This document shows, in pieces, positions 1 to 5,722 of a stretch of DNA of 7,266 nt. Below the pieces are notes generated by a model. The model was not told where the DNA came from and did not search any database. It worked only from the letters and a program-made list of their open reading frames with translations. Both the position numbers and the translations under genes were made by a program. Source of the DNA: Pseudomonadota bacterium (lineage in GTDB: Bacteria; Pseudomonadota; Gammaproteobacteria; Xanthomonadales; Xanthomonadaceae). The stretch covers positions 1 to 7,266 of the forward strand of contig JAFAEU010000184.1 of assembly GCA_023423855.1 (NCBI GenBank). The letters are read 5' to 3'. Numbering within the stretch: the first letter of the stretch is position 1; each line of letters starts with the position of its first letter.

Positions 1-807
1 CCGGGTCGGATCGAGCGCCTGCAGGCGCAGGGCCGCATCGTCCTCGCCGGCGCCGACAAAAGGCAGGTCCTGTGCACAGGCCGGCGTCGCCTGCGGCGAC
101 GCGCCGAAATGCGCGACCAGATGGCGATGCAGCGCCGGACGTCGGCAGGCGTAATCGGGATCGAGCAGGAAATGCTCGAAGTTCACCGCGAAGTACTCCA
201 TCGGCGACGCCAGTTCGTAGGCGTCGGGACTGCGGTCGCGCAAATCGTTGTGCGTCGTGCGCAGCCCGAAGCGCAAGGGACGCACCGGCCAGCCGGCGAG
301 GTCGAGCAGGCGCGGGGCGCGCGACAGGCCGCCGTGCGGTGAGCGGTCGTAGAGGTGGGCGAGTTCGTGCAGCAGCGTTGCCAGTGCCGCGCGCGCGGCG
401 GGTTCATCGATTCCCGCTGCGCTCCCAGGGAGATTTCTCCCTTCGGTCGAAATGACAGGATTTCCCGACTTGTCATTTCGACCGAAGGGAGAAATCTCCT
501 TCGCACTCGCACCCCGGCGCATCCAGGCGCCGAGCAGTTCCCGCCGCAGGCCGATGCGCCCGTTGCGCGCCCGCCCGTGCACCTGTTCGGGCAGGTCGTC
601 GCGCCAGCGCAGCACGATGCTCTCGTCGAGCCGCTCGCGAAACGTCGGCGGCAGCAGGGCGAGCGCATGATCGGCCAAGTCGCGCGTCGCCGCGGCTTCA
701 TCCGCCGACAGGCCGGCGTCGTCGACTTCCAGCCGCAGCGCCGCAGGCGCCGGCGCCGCGCACGCCAGCAGGCCCGCCAGCAGCCAGGCGCGGGCCGGGA
801 ATCGCAT
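1..807 (-). CDS. Exported protein with HExxH motif, DUF7844/DUF4105 (Lnb N-terminal-like) family, 3' end cut by window edge
   Basis: The frame is open from the ATG at 807 to the left edge (269 codons, no stop), so the C-terminal part is missing. Residues 1-22 look like a signal peptide: Arg-containing start, hydrophobic stretch ALLAGLLACAAPAPA, then a small-residue cleavage site. An LLAC at 13-16 makes a lipoprotein conceivable, but the -2 Leu is poor. Residues 147-151 are HELAH, a zinc-metallopeptidase-like HExxH, followed by LLDLAGW (167-173) and FLLDPDYACRRPALHR (213-228). From memory, these match the N-terminal part of Pseudomonas proteins annotated DUF4105/Lnb N-terminal periplasmic domain. 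Function and protease activity are unproven. The gene starts 11 bp after the DUF2388 stop, so the two are probably co-transcribed. Oddity: residues about 104-126 are encoded by an in-frame palindromic repeat (429-499) just before the HELAH helix, in what looks like a variable linker. Confidence 0.8.
   Translation of the reverse strand, partial: MRFPARAWLLAGLLACAAPAPAALRLEVDDAGLSADEAAATRDLADHALALLPPTFRERLDESIVLRWRDDLPEQVHGRARNGRIGLRRELLGAWMRRGASAKEISPFGRNDKSGNPVISTEGRNLPGSAAGIDEPAARAALATLLHELAHLYDRSPHGGLSRAPRLLDLAGWPVRPLRFGLRTTHNDLRDRSPDAYELASPMEYFAVNFEHFLLDPDYACRRPALHRHLVAHFGASPQATPACAQDLPFVGAGEDDAALRLQALDPTR
429..499. repeat. Palindromic repeat, copy 1, inserted in frame inside a coding sequence
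   Basis: Two perfect 29-nt inverted arms (429-457 and 471-499) flank a 13-nt centre (458-470). The right arm begins TGTCATTTCGACCG and ends GAGAAATCTCC. It shares the core of the copies at 4162-4247 and 5069-5135, but here the TGTCATT ends face the centre, whereas they face outwards in the other two. The stretch 458-493 also aligns without gaps to 5055-5090 of copy 3, so the centre is itself part of the repeat unit. Read in the host gene frame it has no stop codon and gives residues such as EISPFGRND and VISTEGRNL. Confidence 0.92.
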
Positions 808-818
808 CGAGGGCCCGG

Positions 819-1121
819 TCAGCGGGCCAGGATCGCCTGCGCGAGCTGCAGGTCGCTGGCCGCGCGCGCGGCCGGGTCCTGTTCGCGCAGGTGGCGCAGC
901 GCCGCCTCCAGGCGCGCGCCGCGGATCGCGCCGTCGCTGGCAACGAACATCGCCGCGTCGTCGCGTGCGCCCAGCACCAGTTTGTCGTCGCCGGACGTGC
1001 TGCCCGAGGACGCGGACGAGCCCGCGGAGGAAGCCCCGCCCGTGGTCCCGGCGAAACTGCCGGCGTGGATGGCGAAGCTGGCGCAGGCGAGCAGCGCGAA
1101 CACCGGGGCGATGCGTTTCAT
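819..1121 (-). CDS. Small exported DUF2388-family protein
   Basis: A 100-residue protein starting at the ATG at 1121. Residues 1-20 (MKRIAPVFALLACASFAIHA) form a signal peptide with a likely cleavage after IHA, so the product should be periplasmic or secreted. A low-complexity Gly/Ser/Ala/Thr stretch (about 21-44) is followed by KLVLGARDDAAMFVASDG (47-64), IRGARLEAAL (66-75) and a C-terminal DLQLAQAILAR. The AREDA-like, FVASDGAIRGA and LQLAxAIL blocks are what I remember of Pseudomonas DUF2388 proteins. No biochemical role is known to me. The gene lies 70 bp after the FAD dehydrogenase stop and 11 bp before the HELAH-protein start, as the middle gene of a probable three-gene leftward unit. 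No strong ribosome binding site precedes the start; the nearest purine run is CGGAAG. Confidence 0.85.
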   Translation of the reverse strand: MKRIAPVFALLACASFAIHAGSFAGTTGGASSAGSSASSGSTSGDDKLVLGARDDAAMFVASDGAIRGARLEAALRHLREQDPAARAASDLQLAQAILAR

Positions 1122-1191
1122 CGGAGGCTTCCGTAGTCGTCGAAGGTGCAAGGGTAGCCGCTGCCCGTGGGCCGTGGCTGAACGCAACGGC

Positions 1192-2577
1192 TCAGGCGTC
1201 GAACAGCTTGCCCGGATTCATCAGGCCATCGGGATCGAGCACGCGGCGGATGCCGCGCATCAGCACGATCTCGGCCTCGCTGCGGGTCGAGGACAGGTAG
1301 GGCTTCTTGACCAGGCCGATGCCGTGCTCGGCCGAGATGCTGCCGCCGTGGCGCTGCAGCGCCTGCGCCAGCAGCTTGGTCACGCGCTCGCAGTCGTTCA
1401 CGAAGTCCGCCTGCGCCATGTCGTCGGGCTTGAGCACGTTGATGTGCAGGTTGCCGTCGCCGATGTGGCCGAACCAGACCACGTCGAACTGCGGGTACTC
1501 CTGCCCCAGCAGCGCCCGGGTTTCGGCGAGGAAGGCCGGCATCGCCGAGATCCGCACCGAGACGTCGTTCTTGTAGGGCACGTACTTCGCCAGGCTCTCG
1601 GTGATGCCCTCGCGCAGGCGCCACAGCTGCGCGGCCTGCGCCTCGCTCTGGCTGATCACGCCGTCGAGCACCCAGCCCTCGCCCACGCAGTGTTCAAACG
1701 CGGCCAGCGCCGCGGCCTCCTCCGCCTCGCCGGCGGCGAATTCGGTCACCACGTAGTACGGATGGGCCTCGTCGAACGGCTTCTGCGCGCCGTGCGCCAG
1801 CACGTGGTGCAGGGCGCGGTCGGTGAAGAACTCGAACGCCTCCAGCCGCAGCTTCACGCGCAGCTCGGCGAACACCCGCATCAGCGCGTCGAAGTCCGCC
1901 AGCGCCAGCAGCATCACGCTGGTCGGCGGCGGCGGATCGGCCAGCCGCAGCGTCGCCTCGACGATGATGCCTAGCGTGCCCTCCGAGGCAACCGCAAGGT
2001 GCCGCAGGTCGTAGCCGCTGGAGTTCTTGACCAGCCCTCGGCCGAGGTCGAGCAGTTCCCCGCGGCCGTCGACCAGCTTCAGGCCGGCTACCCACTCGCG
2101 GGTGTTGCCGTAGCGGATCACGCGGATGCCGCCGGCGTTGGTGGCGATGTTGCCGCCGATCGAGCACGAGCCGCGCGCGGCGAAGTCCACCGGATAGACC
2201 AGCCCGTGCTCCTTCGCGGCGTTGTGCACGGCTTCCAGCGCCATGCCCGCCTGCACGGTCAGCATGCGGTCGACCGGATCGAAGCCGATGGCCTTGTTCA
2301 TGCGCTCGAGGCTGACGACGAGTTCACCGTTCGCCGCCACCGCGCCGCCGGACAGCCCCGTGCGGCCGCCCGAGGGCACGATTGCCACGCCGGCCTCTCG
2401 CGCCCAGCGCACGATGGCCTGCACCTCTTCGACTGTCGCCGGCAGCGCGATCGCCAGCGGCGCGGGCGTCCAGCGCCGGGTCCAGTCGCGGCCGTAGTGT
2501 TCGAGGTCGGCGGCGTCGGTCAGCAGGCGCAGCTCGGGCAGCGTCTGCGACAGCGCGGCCAGGCGCGGGTCGGTCAT
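1192..2577 (-). CDS. FAD-binding oxidase, D-2-hydroxyglutarate dehydrogenase-like
   Basis: A 461-residue flavoprotein of the GlcD/D-lactate dehydrogenase (VAO/PCMH) family. The FAD-binding half contains PSGGRTGLSGGAV (68-80), the glycine-rich CSIGGNIATNAGG (138-150) and NSSGYDLRHLAVASEGTLGII (185-205). The C-terminal half has GHIGDGNLHINV (370-381) and SAEHGIGLVKK (415-425). H371, H378 and E417 occupy the places of the metal ligands known in D-2-hydroxyglutarate dehydrogenases. The chain ends NPGKLFD, typical of the family, and the length is normal. The probable reaction is oxidation of D-2-hydroxyglutarate to 2-oxoglutarate with electrons passed to a carrier. The divergent neighbour serA favours this substrate over D-lactate or glycolate, because SerA makes D-2-hydroxyglutarate as a side product. 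The start is the ATG at 2577 (MTDPRLAAL), chosen because family similarity begins there; no clear Shine-Dalgarno sequence precedes it. The exact substrate is inferred. Confidence 0.9.
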   Translation of the reverse strand: MTDPRLAALSQTLPELRLLTDAADLEHYGRDWTRRWTPAPLAIALPATVEEVQAIVRWAREAGVAIVPSGGRTGLSGGAVAANGELVVSLERMNKAIGFDPVDRMLTVQAGMALEAVHNAAKEHGLVYPVDFAARGSCSIGGNIATNAGGIRVIRYGNTREWVAGLKLVDGRGELLDLGRGLVKNSSGYDLRHLAVASEGTLGIIVEATLRLADPPPPTSVMLLALADFDALMRVFAELRVKLRLEAFEFFTDRALHHVLAHGAQKPFDEAHPYYVVTEFAAGEAEEAAALAAFEHCVGEGWVLDGVISQSEAQAAQLWRLREGITESLAKYVPYKNDVSVRISAMPAFLAETRALLGQEYPQFDVVWFGHIGDGNLHINVLKPDDMAQADFVNDCERVTKLLAQALQRHGGSISAEHGIGLVKKPYLSSTRSEAEIVLMRGIRRVLDPDGLMNPGKLFDA

Positions 2578-2878
2578 CGTGGAGGCATGGCGACGAAGGG
2601 AGCGCAAGCGTGCCAGCCGCGACTCCACGCGTCCAGCGGGTCGCGTGCATGCGGCATTGGCCGCGGGGGCATCGGCCACACCATCGCCCCGGCGGACGCA
2701 CGGAGTCGTTCCCGCGCGTTCGTTTCCATCGCAACCGAAACCCGCGGCAGTGTTCCGCTGATCCAGCGCCGGTGTTCCGCGCAGCGCACCGAAAACAGCG
2801 TGGTGCAGTGCGGAAAACGCGCGTCGCATCTGGCATAGTGGAGGACTCCCTCCACCATCGATCCGGACAGCAGCGCGC
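2578..2878. promoter_or_regulatory. Divergent intergenic region between the FAD dehydrogenase and serA
   Basis: These 301 bp hold no credible gene and must carry the promoters of both divergent genes. The only promoter-like element I see for serA is an extended -10 match, TGGCATAGT at 2831-2839, with no convincing -35 at 17 bp. A perfect hairpin lies at 2838-2855. Three copies of a nonamer resembling GTKTTCCGC occur at 2750-2758 and 2772-2780 (direct, 22 bp apart) and at 2810-2818 (inverted, GTTTTCCGC). These could be operator half-sites but may be chance in GC-rich DNA. I found no obvious promoter for the leftward gene. Confidence 0.5.
2838..2855 (+). promoter_or_regulatory. Short perfect hairpin in the serA leader
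   Basis: GTGGAGG (2838-2844), loop ACTC, CCTCCAC (2849-2855): a perfect 7-bp stem with a 4-nt loop, ending 23 nt before the serA ATG. It overlaps the end of the only -10-like element. It could be an mRNA leader hairpin or a protein-binding palindrome. There is no following T-run, so an intrinsic terminator is unlikely. Confidence 0.4.
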
Positions 2879-4120
2879 ATGACGCCCCTGAAGACCTCGT
2901 TCCCGAAGCAGGATATCCGCGTCGTACTGTTCGAGGGCATCAGCCGCAGCGCCGTCGAGGTGTTCAGGGCCGCCGGCTACGAGCAGGTGGAACTGCTGCC
3001 GAAGTCGCTGGCGGGCGACGAGCTCAAGGCGAAGATCGCCGGCGCGCACATCGTCGGCATCCGCTCGCGCACGCAGCTTACCGCCGAGGTGCTGGCCGAG
3101 GCGCGCAAGCTGATCACGATCGGCTGCTTCTGCATCGGCACCAACCAGGTCGACCTGGAGGCCGCCGAACTCGCCGGCATCCCCGTATTCAACGCGCCCT
3201 ACTCCAATACCCGCAGCGTCGCCGAGCTGGTGGTGGCCGAGGCCATCCTGCTGATGCGCGGCATCCCGCAGAAGAACGCCGAATGCCATCGCGGCGGCTG
3301 GAGCAAGTCGGCACTGGGCAGCCACGAGGTGCGCGGCAAGACCCTGGGCATCATCGGCTACGGCCACATCGGCACCCAGGTGGGCGTGCTGGCCGAATCG
3401 CTGGGCATGCACGTGCTGTTCCACGACGTCGAGGCCAAGCTCTCGCTCGGCAACGCGCGCGCCGCGGGCGATCTCGACGACCTGCTGCAGCGCTCGGACA
3501 TCGTCACCCTGCACGTGCCGGAAACGCCGTCCACGCAACTGATGTTCGGCGCCGCCCAGATCGCGAGGATGAAGCCCGGCGCGCACCTGATCAACGCCTC
3601 GCGCGGCACCGTGGTCGACATCGATGCGCTGGCCGCGGCGCTGGAGTCGGGCCACGTCGGCGGCGCCGCAGTGGACGTGTTCCCGGTCGAACCCAAGGGC
3701 AACGGCGACAGCTTCGAGTCGCCGCTGACCGCGCACGACAACGTGATCCTGACCCCGCACGTCGGCGGCAGCACGCTGGAGGCGCAGGACAACATCGGCA
3801 CCGAAGTGGCCGCCAAGCTGGTGCGCTACAGCGACAACGGGGGCACCCTGTCGGCGGTGAACTTCCCCGAGGTCACCCTGCCCGAACACGCCGGCAGCCA
3901 TCGCATCCTGCACATCCACCGCAACGTGCCGAGCGTGCTGTCGAAGGTCAACGAACTGTTCTCGCGCGAGGGCGTGAACATCGACGGCCAGTTCCTGCGC
4001 ACCGACCCGAAGGTCGGCTACGTGGTGATCGACGTTGCTTCGACACCGGAAATCACCGCGCGACTGCGCGCGGCGCTGAACGAGATCGAGGGGACGCTGC
4101 GGACGCGGGTGCTGTACTGA
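2879..4120 (+). CDS. serA: D-3-phosphoglycerate dehydrogenase
   Basis: A 413-residue enzyme, very close in length to E. coli SerA (410). It oxidises 3-phosphoglycerate to 3-phosphohydroxypyruvate with NAD+, the first step of serine synthesis, in the cytoplasm. The nucleotide-binding loop is GIIGYGHIG (157-165). Catalytic residues of the D-2-hydroxyacid dehydrogenase family are R242 (in NASRGT), E271 (in PVEP) and H294 (in LTPHVGG). A C-terminal ACT domain spans about 342-413 and ends RTRVLY. H347, N349 and N367 correspond to the E. coli serine-binding residues H344, N346 and N364, so feedback inhibition by serine is expected. SerA of this type can also reduce 2-oxoglutarate to D-2-hydroxyglutarate, which fits the divergent dehydrogenase. 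The start is the ATG at 2879 with only a weak upstream GGACAG. Codon use and frame are clean. A palindromic repeat follows 41 bp after the stop. Confidence 0.97.
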   Translation: MTPLKTSFPKQDIRVVLFEGISRSAVEVFRAAGYEQVELLPKSLAGDELKAKIAGAHIVGIRSRTQLTAEVLAEARKLITIGCFCIGTNQVDLEAAELAGIPVFNAPYSNTRSVAELVVAEAILLMRGIPQKNAECHRGGWSKSALGSHEVRGKTLGIIGYGHIGTQVGVLAESLGMHVLFHDVEAKLSLGNARAAGDLDDLLQRSDIVTLHVPETPSTQLMFGAAQIARMKPGAHLINASRGTVVDIDALAAALESGHVGGAAVDVFPVEPKGNGDSFESPLTAHDNVILTPHVGGSTLEAQDNIGTEVAAKLVRYSDNGGTLSAVNFPEVTLPEHAGSHRILHIHRNVPSVLSKVNELFSREGVNIDGQFLRTDPKVGYVVIDVASTPEITARLRAALNEIEGTLRTRVLY

Positions 4121-4161
4121 CCGTACGCTGCCTCGGTGGACGCACGCGACGGAAATGAACC

Positions 4162-4247
4162 TGTCATTCCGAACGCAGTGAGGAATCTGCTTCCGGAACG
4201 CACTGGCCATGACGGGAAGCAGATTCCTCACTGCGTTCGGAATGACA
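4162..4247. repeat. Palindromic repeat, copy 2, downstream of serA
   Basis: Two perfect 33-nt inverted arms (4162-4194 and 4215-4247) separated by 20 nt. The left arm begins TGTCATTCCGAACGCAGTG and continues AGGAATCTGCTTCC. The TGTCATT ends face outwards, as in copy 3. It lies in the 199-bp gap between serA and the HAD gene and would form a long hairpin in a serA read-through transcript. It could attenuate or end transcription or stabilise the serA mRNA 3' end. No T-run follows on either side, so it is not a classic intrinsic terminator. Confidence 0.93.
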
Positions 4248-4305
4248 ATCTGATGCATCGTCGCGCTGTCGGAACAACAACCGGCGCACCGTGACGCCCA
4301 TGCCC

Positions 4306-4312
4306 AAGAGGA
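4306..4312 (+). promoter_or_regulatory. Ribosome binding site of the HAD hydrolase gene
   Basis: AAGAGGA lies 7 nt before the ATG at 4320. It is one of the better Shine-Dalgarno matches in the window and supports that start over the out-of-frame ATG at about 4300. Confidence 0.65.
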
Positions 4313-4319
4313 CACCGCC

Positions 4320-5003
4320 ATGCCCCGCACCTCCACCGCCTTCCTGTTCGACCTCGACGGCACCCTCGTCGACAGCGTCTACCAGCACGTGCTGGCCTGG
4401 AAGGAGGCGCTCGACCGCGAGGGCGTGGACCTGTCGGTCTGGCGCATCCACCGCAAGATCGGCATGAGCGGCGGCCTGTTCACCAACATCCTGCTGCGCG
4501 AGACCGGGCTCGACATCACCGAGGACCGCCTCGACCGCCTGCGCGACTGGCACGCCGAGGCCTACAACCGCCAGGCCGCCGCCGGCGCGATCAAGCCGCT
4601 GCCGGGCGCGCGCGAACTGCTCGCGTTCCTGAGCGACGAAGGCATCCCCTGGGCCATCGCTACCAGCGGCCGCATGGAAACCGCGGCGCCGAACATCGCC
4701 GCGCTCGGCGTCGACCCGGCGAAGGTGCCCGTGGTCACCCGCGACCAGGTGCGCCATGCCAAGCCCGATCCCGACCTGTTCCTCGCCGCCGCCGACAGGC
4801 TGGGCGTCGACATCCAGCATTCGCTGGTGATCGGCGACAGCATCTGGGACATGCTCGCCGCGCAGCGTGCGCGCGCACTCGGCGTCGGCCTGCTGTCGGG
4901 CGGATACGGGCAGGAGGAACTGGAGCGCTCCGGCGCGTTCCGCGTCTACGACGATCCGGCCGACCTGCTGCGCCACGTCGACGAGGTCGCCGCGCGCCGC
5001 TGA
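4320..5003 (+). CDS. HAD-superfamily phosphatase (phosphoglycolate phosphatase/beta-phosphoglucomutase-like)
   Basis: A 227-residue cytoplasmic hydrolase with all four HAD motifs. Motif I is FDLDGTLVDS, with nucleophile D11 and acid/base D13. Motif II is ATSG (T115/S116), motif III is K148 in AKPDPD, and motif IV is GDSIWD (172-177), whose D173 and D177 would bind magnesium. Residues about 15-90 form the helical C1 cap, including HRKIGMSGG. This places it in subfamily IA, near phosphoglycolate phosphatases and beta-phosphoglucomutases. The substrate cannot be read from sequence. Its position after serA invites the idea of a serine-pathway phosphatase, but the 199-bp gap with a palindrome argues against tight coupling, and it does not look like classical SerB. 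It converges with the NUDIX gene, with 116 bp between the stops. Confidence 0.92.
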   Translation: MPRTSTAFLFDLDGTLVDSVYQHVLAWKEALDREGVDLSVWRIHRKIGMSGGLFTNILLRETGLDITEDRLDRLRDWHAEAYNRQAAAGAIKPLPGARELLAFLSDEGIPWAIATSGRMETAAPNIAALGVDPAKVPVVTRDQVRHAKPDPDLFLAAADRLGVDIQHSLVIGDSIWDMLAAQRARALGVGLLSGGYGQEELERSGAFRVYDDPADLLRHVDEVAARR

Positions 5004-5054
5004 TCCGCGTTCGCGCATGGATTCACGTGCCGGAACGCCGGAAGGGAGCCTCCG

Positions 5055-5135
5055 GGATTCCCGGACTCGTCATTTCGAACGCAGGGAGAAATCCAGCGTT
5101 TGAAAAGCGAGATTTCTCACTACGTTCGAAATGAC
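5055..5135. repeat. Palindromic repeat, copy 3, between convergent genes
   Basis: Inverted 25-nt arms at 5069-5093 and 5111-5135 match except at two positions. The left arm reads GTCATTTCGAACG then CAGGGAGAAATC. The right arm, in reverse complement, has T for C and T for G in the middle. A 14-nt extension (5055-5068) aligns with the centre of copy 1. On the + strand the hairpin is followed by AATTTT (5136-5141), so it could help end transcription of the HAD gene. On the - strand it supplies the end of the NUDIX gene: the altered base in the right arm makes that gene's TAG stop (5120-5122). Confidence 0.88.
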
Positions 5136-5722
5136 AATTTTCGGCAGTTCCCTGCGCCTGAAGGCTCCTGCAGGCGGCCGAGCCATTGGCGGGCCATGCG
5201 GCGCAGGGATGCATCCGCTTCGGCATCCGCCGCGATCGCAGCGATGTCGCGCCATGCCAGCGCATGCGATTCCTCGCTGACGACGAAGGCCTCGCTGTCG
5301 CCGGCGTGGACCACGTAGCGCACGTCATGGTGCCAGTGGCCGGGCACGTCCTTGCGCTCGGGGATCCAGTGGCGGTCGAGGTCGTAGATCTCCGGATCGA
5401 CGCGCAGCCCACTCAGCCCAGATTCCTCCTCCGCCTCGCGCAGCGCGACGCGCGCCAGGTCGCGGTCGCCGTCGGCATGGCCGCCGAGCTGGACCCAGAT
5501 GCCGAGCTTGCGGTGATGGGTCAGCAGCACCCGCCGCCGGTCCCGCGCCACCAGCCAGGCGGATGCGGTGAAGTGCCCGGCCAGGCGCTCGCGCAGGAAG
5601 GGATCCTCCGCGTCGCCCAGCAGCGCGATGAAGGCCTCGGCCACGTCACGCTGGTCCGGGCAGCGCCGGGCGTGCGCCTCGAAGGCGATCGCCAGGGGTT
5701 CCAGATCCTCCGGAATGTGCAA
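5120..5722 (-). CDS. NUDIX hydrolase
   Basis: A 200-residue protein using a TTG start at 5722 (MHIPEDLEPL). No ATG exists in frame near the start of family-like sequence, and GGGAGG (5732-5737) lies 9 nt upstream. Residues 52-60 (TASAWLVAR) and 64-80 (RVLLTHHRKLGIWVQLG) lead into a NUDIX box at 81-103: G81, then R95-E96, E99-E100 and G102-L103. The canonical Glu after G-x5 is Arg87 here. The metal-binding REAEEESGL is intact. NUDIX enzymes hydrolyse nucleoside diphosphates linked to another group; the substrate is unknown. The last five codons (LSFRT) and the TAG stop are made by palindromic repeat copy 3, so the native C-terminus was probably replaced. The longer open frame to 6070 runs antisense through the permease gene and is unlikely to be translated. 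Confidence 0.87.
   Translation of the reverse strand: MHIPEDLEPLAIAFEAHARRCPDQRDVAEAFIALLGDAEDPFLRERLAGHFTASAWLVARDRRRVLLTHHRKLGIWVQLGGHADGDRDLARVALREAEEESGLSGLRVDPEIYDLDRHWIPERKDVPGHWHHDVRYVVHAGDSEAFVVSEESHALAWRDIAAIAADAEADASLRRMARQWLGRLQEPSGAGNCRKLSFRT

Noticed and set aside
429..499. Copy 1 as evidence that the HELAH-protein gene is a pseudogene
   Set aside because: The frame stays open without stops through the repeat and on to the window edge, and conserved blocks lie in the same frame on both sides.
1122..1191. Weak hairpin around 1156-1179 as a terminator after the FAD dehydrogenase
   Set aside because: The arms AGCCGCTGCCC and GGGCCGTGGCT pair with a mismatch and a wobble, and no T-run follows, so it is within what GC-rich DNA gives by chance.
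355..1974. Long open frame on the + strand (539 codons) across the left genes
   Set aside because: It is antisense to three genes with clear family motifs. It is Arg/Gln/His-rich low-complexity sequence and has no recognisable domain. Such frames are common in high-GC DNA.
4121..4319. A riboswitch or small RNA gene between serA and the HAD gene
   Set aside because: The only strong structure there is the dispersed palindromic repeat, and no conserved riboswitch-like core was visible.
2324..4363. Long open frame on the - strand (679 codons) across serA and the divergent region
   Set aside because: It is antisense to serA, spans an intergenic region and a palindromic repeat, and its composition is that of a GC-driven shadow frame.
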